The position numbers and the translations under genes are program-made. 64,000 nt of DNA, taken from Linanthus parryae. Taxonomy: Eukaryota; Streptophyta; Magnoliopsida; Ericales; Polemoniaceae. The DNA lies in NCBI GenBank assembly GCA_023055425.1, contig JALGPY010000003.1, positions 49,833,891-49,897,890 on the forward strand, written 5' to 3'. Positions 57,555 to 64,000 of the stretch are shown here, piece after piece (position 1 is the stretch's first letter; each line of letters begins with the position of its first letter). The notes under the pieces are model-generated. The model was not told where the DNA came from and did no database searches. It saw only the letters and a list, made by a program, of their open reading frames with translations.

Positions 57555-58178
57555 ATGGCTAGAACTAAGCGTACAGCCAGGAAGCGTGTGTTGCCAGTTG
57601 AGAAGCACCCTGTTGATACACGTTGGGTCGAAGGTGAAGACTTTCCAGATTTTTGTGACCGCGTGGTTCAATATTGTGAGGATAGATTCCAAGCCTTAGA
57701 TTTTCCTCGGTATAGAAATCCAGCTTTTCAGGCTTACTGTATGGTGAAGGCATTACCCATGAAACCCATGTTTGGGGAAATTATAACAAAGTATAGCAAC
57801 ATCATGGGCAGGTTGAATCGTCTGAATGATAGGGATTATCGTTGCCAAGGTGAATGGACGGTAAGTGCAGACTTTATATGCAAGTTGTTGATGGAGACTC
57901 ATCTTAAGTGGCAAAGTTATACAGTTATTGAGATAGAGTCCAGTGATGAAGAAGACGTGATCTACATAAGCTCTAGTGATGAAAAAGAGGTGATTATTAT
58001 AGACTCTAGTGACGATGAGGAAGTCGAAGAGGATCCAATGGAAGATGTCGATGAATATCCTGAGATTGAGGAAGATCCCATGGAGTATGAAGAAAGTGAA
58101 GAAGACCCGAGTGTAGATGAAGAGCACGAGTATGATTCCGATGAAGAGGAAGAGATGGATGAAAGCGATGAGGACTAG
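57555..58178 (+). CDS. Tekay-2 extra protein: H3-tail-like N-terminus, three SIM-like motifs, acidic C-terminus
   Basis: 207 codons, uninterrupted, between primer site and gag. The N-terminus MARTKRTARKRVLPVEKH matches H3 A1-K9 at 8 of 9 positions, keeping K4, R8 and K9. Residues about 20-120 (WVEGEDFPDFCDRVVQYCEDRF, FQAYCMVKALPMKPMFGEII, GEWTVSADFICKLLME) look folded and match no family I know. Residues about 128-160 hold VIEIESSDEED, VIYISSSDEK and VIIIDSSDDEE, each a hydrophobic core followed by Ser and acidic residues, as in SUMO-interaction motifs. The last 50 residues are mostly Glu and Asp. A nuclear protein that touches chromatin readers, SUMO or histones is inferred. The homologue in Tekay-1 is truncated by one base. 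A spliced messenger is possible (donor 56191, acceptor 57554). Confidence 0.82.
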   Translation: MARTKRTARKRVLPVEKHPVDTRWVEGEDFPDFCDRVVQYCEDRFQALDFPRYRNPAFQAYCMVKALPMKPMFGEIITKYSNIMGRLNRLNDRDYRCQGEWTVSADFICKLLMETHLKWQSYTVIEIESSDEEDVIYISSSDEKEVIIIDSSDDEEVEEDPMEDVDEYPEIEEDPMEYEESEEDPSVDEEHEYDSDEEEEMDESDED

Positions 58179-59206
58179 AATTAAGCTTGTTAGAATTCTT
58201 TAGATTTCCTAGACTTGATGTTTTTTAAGTTTTATTTATTGGTATGAATAAGGCTATGGAGCCAAGCAACACTTTGAAGTTTTAGAAGAATTTTTGAATA
58301 GTCACTTTTGGGCTAGAGTTCAATTTTTAGCGTTTTGCTTTAGGGGATGAATAATGTTAATACTTTGAGGACCCGATTTGGGGAGTTTAATGAATTTATC
58401 TTTCTGAATTTTGGAGTATGATTTGATGAATTAAGGTTGCATTATGCTTTGTTATTATTGATTGAGTGCGTAGAAAGTGTTCATGGAGTTAGAACGTGAA
58501 AACTTTGATCTTTGGTGTTGTTAAATCTGCGCATCAGTGAGTCTTTGTTGTGCCAGACGTATTTAATTTTAGAGTTATTTTACCCTGAATTTTTCCCAGA
58601 TAGGAGACATATCCAGGTATCTCCCATAAAAATTTCAGCCCTATATGAGTTCTGTAGAATCAGTTACGAATTTTTAAATTTTATGGTAGCAGAATTGCAA
58701 AGCGACTAGCTGTAGAATTTTTGATTATTACCTATCTTCCAAATCTTGTTTTGATGTCAAATTTGTATGACAACTATTAGACACGTTTGTCTAACTCTGG
58801 GAGAAATCCTAGCTCATTTTTAGAATTTTAAAGTCAGTTTAAGGCTTTTCAAATTTAAAGTTTCTGTTCTTGTGGGCTGTGACAGCAGTTGTAGTATTTC
58901 ATGTGTATCTTGAATCCTACAATTGATTTTGAGTTGATTCTTCTTGATTATGAAAGTAGACTCAGAGAGGGTGTCGCACACCAAAATTCATAATTTTTGC
59001 TTGTTTTATTGATCCTTTTTCCAATTTTTGGAAAGGTGAAAAGTTGAGACACGATCAGCCTATGTGGAAATACATGAGTAATTGATGTAAATGATGATCA
59101 ATGTGTGACATTACTTGTTAAATTGTGCACTACATGCCATATGTGCATGATTGTTTGTACTTCTTGATACTTTATAAGTAATACAATAGGCTATAGTGTA
59201 GGGATT
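58179..59206. other. Tekay-2 spacer between extra frame and gag
   Basis: Non-coding, conserved with 14991-15770 of Tekay-1. No start codon or domain is supported. Confidence 0.6.
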
Positions 59207-62200
59207 ATGACTGATAGACCACATCAATACTACACCAGGAGAAATCGCCAAGTACCAATGGCAGCACCAAACAACAACAACAACAACAACAACATGGAGC
59301 AGTTCTTTGCGCAATTTGCTCAAATGGCACAGAACGCAAACTAGGGAGAGAAGAATAACGCAAATTTGGCAAAGAAAGTGGCAGACATGAATCCAGGGAA
59401 CTTTACAGGCAATGAAGATCATGTTGAGCTCGAAAACTGGATCGATGAGATGGATAAGGTCCTTGAGCTAGTTGAGTGCCCCGAAGACCGCAAGGTTGTT
59501 TGCGCGGCATTATACATGAAGAATGAAGCTAATATATGGTGGAGGAGTACACGTCAGAACTTTTTGGCTCAACCTAATTTCAATTGGGAGACTCTTCAAA
59601 CTGCACTTCGCGCTCGCTTTTATCCGGACCATGTCCAGGATCAAAAGTACATAGACTTCGTGAATCTGACACAAGGGAACGGTTCCGTGACCGAGTACTT
59701 CAAGAAATTCATGGAGCTATCCCAATTCGCAGGTCAACTGATGCCTGATGAAGCGACTAAAGTCAGGAAGTTCATGTCTGGTCTCGAACTTCATCTGCAG
59801 AAAGACTTGATGTGCAGGACGTACGATACTCTTCAGGAAGCTTATGATAGAGCTGCAGTCGTTTGGCGCATTCAAGAGGCACAAGATGAGAAGCGTGGAA
59901 AGCGCAAGGTTGAGAGCGCTGTGGGCTATGGAAACAATCATGGTAGGACTAACCAAGGTAGTCAGGACAAGAGGTTTAAGCCTAACCATGGAGGAAGTAA
60001 CCATGGACAGTATCGTGGTAACAAGCAGAATAATGGAGATGATCACTCTCGCCGTTATATCTGCAAGAAGTGTCAACAGAATCACCCAGGAAATGACTGT
60101 CAAGGAAATCTTGTCACTTGCTACCACTGTGGCAAGAAGGGTCACCGTTCGTTTGAGTGTCGATCGAAACCAAATGGAAATCAACAAGGGAACCAAGGAG
60201 GAAATTACCAAGGGAATCGACAGTTCAACAACAGCAATCAGGGCGGAAACCGGAACTATGGAAACTACAACAACCAGAATATTGGAGGCAACAATTATGG
60301 TAGGCAGCAAGTGAACAACCAAGGCAATGGAAGGAACAATGGATCTCAGAACGGGAATAGGAACAACAACGCTCCAGCTAACGCCAACAACAACAATGGG
60401 ACTGGTACGGCAGGAACTACCACACAGAACGGGAATGTTGCAAGGATCGTTTTCATGAGCAGGACTGAAGCGGAAGCAGCAAACGGAGTAGTCACTGGTA
60501 CATTTCTTGTCCATGATCAACCAGCATTTACTCTATTTGATTCCGGAGTTTCATATTCATTTATTTCATCATCAATTGTGGTAAAATTGAGTCTCAATAA
60601 TCCGTCTAGAATATCCATCCCCGTAGCTACACCAACCGGTCATGTAACAGTATGTGACGCCATTTTCGAAGGAGTAGAAGTTAAGATTTCGGCTAGTACC
60701 TTGCCAGCCAACCTGATACATTTTGATCTTGGAGGAATAGATGTTATATTGGGAATGGATTGGCTGGGTAAATATCGAGCAGTCATGGACTGCCACGATC
60801 AGAAAATAAGGCTTAAAGGTCCAAAGGGAGAAAAAGTTTCTTACCATGGTATCACAAAAGAGCCATGTATCCGACTAGTGTCAGCTTTGACCATAGTCAA
60901 CCAAGTGAAGAAGGGGAATAGTGCTTATTTGTGTTATGTTCAAGACATGTCTAAGAAGGAGAACGTGCTAGAAGAGATACCAATAGTTAGAGATTTTCCC
61001 GATGTATTCCCGGACGAAATTCCAGAGATGCCACCTAGAAGGGAGATTGAATTCACTATGGACTTAGCACCTGGAACAGCTCCAATCTCAAAGGCACCGT
61101 ACATAATGGCGCCAGTAGAGTTGAAAGAACTAAAGGATCAGTTGCAAGAGCTACTTCAAAAGGGTTACATAAGGCCGAGTGTTTTCCCGTGGGGCGCACC
61201 GGTGTTGTTTGTGAAGAAGAAGGACGGATGCTTGAGGTTGTGCATTGACTATAGAGATTTGAATAGCGCAACAGTCAAGAACAAATACCCTTTACCCCGA
61301 ATTGACGACTTGTTTGATCAGTTACAAGGGGCGAGCGTTTTCTCAAAGATAGACTTGAGATCAGGGTATAACCATCTTCGAGTAGCCGAGAAGGACATCC
61401 CGAAGACAGCCTTTAGAACGAGGTATGGACACTATGAGTTTACTGTTATGCCTTTTGGTCTAAACAATGCACCAGCAGTATTTATGGATCTAATGAATCG
61501 TGTTATGAGGACGTTTCTAGATCGTTTCGTGGTCGTCTTTATTGATGACATCCTTGTTTACTTAAAGAGCGAGGAAGAACACGAAGAACATCTCAAAGAA
61601 GTGTTAGAAACTTTGAGACATGAGAAGTTATATGCTAAACTCTCGAAATGTGAGTTTTGGCTAAAACATGTTCCATTTTTGGGTCACATAATCTCCAAGG
61701 AGGGAATATCCGTGGATCCAGGAAAGATTTCAGCAGTAAAAGATTGGCCAATTCCAAAGAATGTGTCCGAAGTAAGAAGTTTTCTGGGATTAGCAGGATA
61801 TTACAGGCGTTTTGTGAAAGATTTCTCGAAGATCGCTAGACCGCTTACTACGCTAACCAAGAAGACGGTAAGGTATAAGTGGAGCGAAGATTGTGAAAAG
61901 GTATTCCAGACATTGAAGGAAAAGTTGACGACAGCACCTGTGTTAGCTTTACCCAATGATTCTGGCGAGTTTGATGTTTACAGTGATGCGTCAAAGAAGG
62001 GTTTAGGATGCGTGCTTATGCAAGAAAGGAGGGTTATTTCCTATGCTTCAAGACAACTGAAAACTCATGAAGAGAACTATGCTACGCATGAATTAGAGCT
62101 TGCAGCTATAGTTTTTGCACTGAAGATATGGAGACATCATTTGTATGGATCTGTGTGTAGATTGTATACGGATCATAGCAGTCTCAAGTACGTCTTCACG

Positions 62201-63040
62201 CAGAAAGAGCTAAACAACAGGCAAAGATGTTGGTTAGAAGTCATAAAGGATTATGATTTGCGTATACAATACCACGAAGGGAAGGAAAACGTAGTGAAAC
62301 AAGGTCGGCTATGCCGAGAGTTCCGAAAACTTGGAATTGAAGTAGTGAAACAAGGTGGAGTAAAGAATATCCTTGGCAATATGACAGTTGTGCCAGATAT
62401 TTTAGAAGAAATAAGGAGTAACCAGCCAGGATATGTGAAGCTGGAAAGGATAAAGAAGAAGGTTGCAGAAGGTCAATCAAAGGATTTCAAGATCCATGAA
62501 GATGGAAGTATCCGTTACAAGGGAAGATGGTGTGTACCACATAAGTGTACGGAAACCAAAGAGAAGTTGATGCGAGAAGCGCACAACACACCCTACTCAG
62601 TACATCCAGGAGGTGAAAAGCTTTATAAGGACATGAAGAAGATGTTTTGGTGGCCAAACATGAAAGAGGAAGTGGCAGAATTTGTGGCAAAATGTCTGAC
62701 TTGTCAGAAGGTGCAGTTTGAACATAAAAGAATGGGAGGCTTAGTACAACCATTAGATGTTCCAGTCTGGAAGTGGGATTCGATTTCAATTGATTTCGTG
62801 ACTGCGTTACCGACATCAAAGAATGGACTGAATCAGATTTGGGTCGTAGTTGACAGATTGACCAAGACAGCAAGGTTTATTCCGATGAAAGACACATGGA
62901 ATATGGAACAAAGAGCTGATGCTTATATGAAGAACATTGTGAGGTATCATGGAGTACCACGCTCTATAGTTTCCGATAGAGATCCCAAATTTTTTCTCAC
63001 TTCTAGAAAGAACTCCAGGAGGCATTGGGAACTCAGTTGA
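59207..63040 (+). pseudogene. gag-pol: Tekay-2 gag-protease-RT-RNase H-integrase (one TAG, then frameshift)
   Basis: The native start is the ATG at 59207 (MTDRPHQYY), followed by eight Asn codons. Codon 46 is TAG (59342-59344), where Tekay-1 has CAG; the same frame then runs open to 63040. Counting from 59366: gag core 10-200; zinc knuckles near 232 ([13 protein letters not shown]) and 252 ([14 protein letters not shown]); protease near 391 ([13 protein letters not shown] present); RT with [10 protein letters not shown] near 725; RNase H near 869 ([11 protein letters not shown]); integrase HHCC near 1073-1112 (HNTPYSVH ... CLTCQ); catalytic Asp residues near 1142 (SIDFVTALP) and 1202 (SDRDPKF). 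One base is lost near 62990, shifting the frame before the catalytic Glu. It is defective as it stands. Confidence 0.9.
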
Positions 63041-63836
63041 AATTTAGCACGGCATTTCACCCTGCTACAGATGGACAAACCGAGAGGACAATTCAAACGT
63101 TGGAATACATGTTAAGATCGTGTGTTATGGATTTTCAAGGTTCATGGGTTGATAGATTACCTTTGATAGAATTCTCCTACAACAACAGTTATCATGCCAG
63201 TATTGGAATGGCACCACATGAGGCGTTGTGTGGAAGGGAGTGTGGAACACCATTGTGTTGGAACGACATAAGCGAAACAATAGTAATTGGTCCACAACTT
63301 ATTGAAGAGATGACAGATCAAGTGAGACTTATACAGCAGCGAATGAAGGCAGCCCAAGATAGACAGAAGTCCTACGCTGATCAGAAAAGGAGACCGTTGG
63401 AATTTCAAGTTGGAGAAAAGCATTTCTTAAAGTTTCGCCTACTAAAGGAGTCATGAGGTTTAATCAGAAAGGGAAGTTGAGCCCGAAATTCATTGGGCCA
63501 TATGATGTCATAGAGAAGATTGGAGAAGTGGCTTATCGATTGGATTTACCATCGAATTTGGGTCGTGTTCACAATGTATTCCACGTATCGCAGTTGAAGA
63601 AGTATGTGCCTGATGCATCTCATGTATTAGATCCCGAACCAGTAGAACTGGATCCGTCTTTGAGTTATGAAGAACATCCTGTCAAGATTCTAGACACCAA
63701 GACAAGAAACACACGTAACAAGAGTGTCAAGATTGTAAAATTCTTATGGACAAACAACCTCACTGAAGAGGCCACTTGGGAAGCGGAGGATGATATGAGG
63801 AAGAAGTACCCTCACCTGTTTGATGAGGTACCTTGA
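63025..63836 (+). pseudogene. pol: Tekay-2 integrase end and chromodomain (second frameshift)
   Basis: 63025-63456 continues integrase ([19 protein letters not shown] with the catalytic Glu, [16 protein letters not shown]). One A is missing near 63423 relative to Tekay-1, ending that frame. 63453-63836 resumes with the integrase tail and the chromodomain (HPVKILDTKTRN ... VKFLWTNNLTEEATWEAEDDMRKKYPHLFDEVP), stop at 63834-63836. The domain would act in target-site choice. Confidence 0.88.
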
Positions 63837-64000
63837 GTTCCGAGGACGTCACTCCTCTAAGGGGGAGAGGATGTAATCCTTCGGTGTTTATTAAAGTACT
63901 ACTTATAGTATATTGCATATCATTCATGACCTTAGGTTTGCATTTAGTAGTTGTACCATTGAGGGGAGGTGTATACCTTATTATGGTTAAGGTTTAGTTT
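63837..64000 (+). other. Tekay-2 3' untranslated region
   Basis: Matches, inverted, 10130-10295 of Tekay-1. The window ends before the polypurine tract and 3' LTR. Confidence 0.8.

Larger units (their letters stand above)
54878..64000 (+). mobile_element. Tekay-2: Ty3/gypsy chromovirus, Tekay (Del) clade, 3' LTR outside window
   Basis: Same family as Tekay-1 in opposite orientation. 5' LTR 54878-57137, iMet primer site, intact extra frame 57555-58178, gag-pol 59207-63456 and chromodomain to 63836, then 3' untranslated sequence to the edge; by comparison with Tekay-1 the 3' LTR starts about 100 bases beyond the window. Defects: one in-frame TAG in gag and two single-base frameshifts in the integrase region. 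It is better preserved than Tekay-1. Confidence 0.92.

Noticed and set aside
59717..60520. Long minus-strand frame of 267 codons opposite gag
   Set aside because: Shadow of the gag frame; composition is the complement of Asn/Gln-rich gag and no domain is seen.

Overview
This is nuclear DNA of a flowering plant, probably a eudicot. The window is mostly nested and decayed LTR retrotransposons of plant-specific Ty3/gypsy lineages, with GT-AG introns, copia and LINE remnants, a SINE-like insertion and a satellite array. Only one host gene is convincing, a split bZIP-like gene at about 40.2-43.3 kb. I cannot name the species. No rRNA, CRISPR or bacterial feature is present.

Layout. 1-7000: 5' part of a Ty3/gypsy Tat-lineage element (Tat-1, minus strand) with two long open frames, gag-protease and RT-RNaseH-archaeal-type RNaseH-integrase, then its 5' LTR. 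7001-7699 and 19199-20563: one non-coding unit split by a Tekay (Del) chromovirus, Tekay-1 (7700-19198, minus), complete with two 2.3-kb LTRs, an imperfect 5-bp target duplication, an initiator-tRNA primer site and a polypurine tract, but with broken genes. 20564-34113: a second Tat element (Tat-2, minus) with two 576-bp LTRs. Its coding region is decayed, and between pol and the 3' LTR it carries a plant-mobile-domain gene on the opposite strand plus a short tandem-repeat field. A copia-type solo LTR sits inside its second RNase H. 34114-40100: non-coding repeats, a degenerate gene-like segment and a 5'-truncated L1-type LINE. 40170-43400: the bZIP-like gene (4 coding exons, 362 codons). 43427-45837: a small gag-only LTR element. 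46200-51400: repeated copies of a degenerate gene family, a tandem duplication, a tRNA-like SINE and a large inverted repeat. 51945-53365: a 146-bp satellite. 53366-54877: an inverted copy of the bZIP gene's 3' flank and an LTR fragment. 54878-64000: Tekay-2 (plus strand), from its 5' LTR almost to its 3' LTR, which lies just outside the window.

Most interesting point. Both Tekay copies carry the same extra reading frame between the primer site and gag. Its N-terminus resembles the histone H3 tail (8 of 9 residues of H3 A1-K9 in Tekay-2), its middle has three consecutive SUMO-interaction-like motifs, and its C-terminus is strongly acidic. The frame is intact in Tekay-2 and nearly intact in Tekay-1, although gag-pol is broken in both. 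It looks like a chromatin- or SUMO-directed accessory protein of a chromodomain retrotransposon. Its function is inference. Other notable items are a tandem duplication of the integrase zinc-binding module in both Tat copies, the antisense plant-mobile-domain gene of Tat-2, and an in-frame duplication inside the bZIP-like gene.
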